This document shows, in pieces, positions 63,957 to 64,000 of a stretch of 64,000 nt of DNA. Position 1 is the first letter of the stretch. The number at the start of each line of letters is the position of its first letter. The position numbers and the translations under genes were made by a program. Origin of the DNA: an uncultured Roseobacter sp. (GTDB taxonomy: Bacteria > Pseudomonadota > Alphaproteobacteria > Rhodobacterales > Rhodobacteraceae); NCBI RefSeq assembly GCF_947496515.1, contig NZ_CANMDB010000001.1, forward strand, positions 620,001 to 684,000, in the 5' to 3' direction. The notes below the pieces were generated by a model, which had not been told where the DNA came from, searched no databases, and was given only the letters and a program-made list of their open reading frames with translations.

Positions 63957-64000
63957 CCCATACCGGGGTTACTAGGTGTCGCTACCTCTGTCCCGTCGCA

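Overview
The window looks like a chromosomal segment of a marine alphaproteobacterium of the Rhodobacteraceae (Roseobacter group). The support is high G+C coding sequence, a UPF0335/GapR nucleoid protein, the HflK-HflC-DUF2065-DegP block, the phaZ/phaC/phaP/phaR cluster, DUF2842 beside purA, and a Roseobacter-type conserved protein of unknown function at 25.7 kb. Almost all of it is ordinary, densely packed chromosome. I saw no rRNA, tRNA, CRISPR array, phage structural genes or intact insertion sequence.

Layout. 1-4.1 kb: possible integrase tail, a lipoprotein, then moaA, waaA and an LpcC-type core glycosyltransferase as one tight run. 4.1-12.7 kb: two M20 deacylase/peptidase genes and a fused double ATPase of a peptide-type ABC transporter on the minus strand, divergent from its binding protein and two permeases. 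12.7-15.4 kb: gapR, two small genes, a VCBS-repeat protein and a [2Fe-2S] ferredoxin. 15.5-22.1 kb: degP, DUF2065, hflC, hflK, glutathione reductase and rpiA, all minus. 22.3-28.6 kb: L-serine dehydratase, a DMT exporter overlapping thiamine pyrophosphokinase tail to tail, a conserved unknown, and a COG0523 (CobW/ZigA-like) metallochaperone preceded by a striking nested inverted repeat.

28.6-34.4 kb is the accessory part: few genes (GST, an FMN-binding PPOX-like protein, an ACT/DUF2241 protein, an orphan mobile mystery protein A), long non-coding stretches and probable pseudogene debris (an IS110-like transposase remnant, an NTF2-like remnant). It ends in a very AT-rich promoter region in front of a yqiJ-yqiK (flotillin) pair. 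37-48 kb: cpdB-like nucleotidase, DUF2842, purA, a cobalt-type nitrile hydratase operon, secG, pyrG, a desaturase and a dicarboxylate/amino-acid symporter. 48.5-49.8 kb: rlmJ and a TerB-like gene.

49.9-59.5 kb is one coherent catabolic unit: a polar amino-acid/amine-type ABC transporter (ATPase, binding protein, two permeases, with a 37-codon reading frame coupled between the permeases), two glutamine-synthetase-like ligases, a class I glutamine amidotransferase-like hydrolase, a PuuB-like FAD oxidoreductase and a DegT-family aminotransferase. It reads as uptake of an amine followed by gamma-glutamylation, oxidation and release of glutamate. 59.5-64 kb is a polyhydroxyalkanoate module (phaR, phaP, phaC, divergent phaZ) with TGCA-N-TGCA palindromes upstream of each gene, matching the expected PhaR operator.

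I do not see a clearly undescribed defence or mobile system. The most promising unexplained items are the nested inverted repeat at 27283-27329, the coupled micro-ORF at 52486-52599, the helically phased CCGAC array at 48406-48461, the dual-ligase amine operon with its DegT enzyme, and the orphan mobile mystery protein A beside the AT-rich island.
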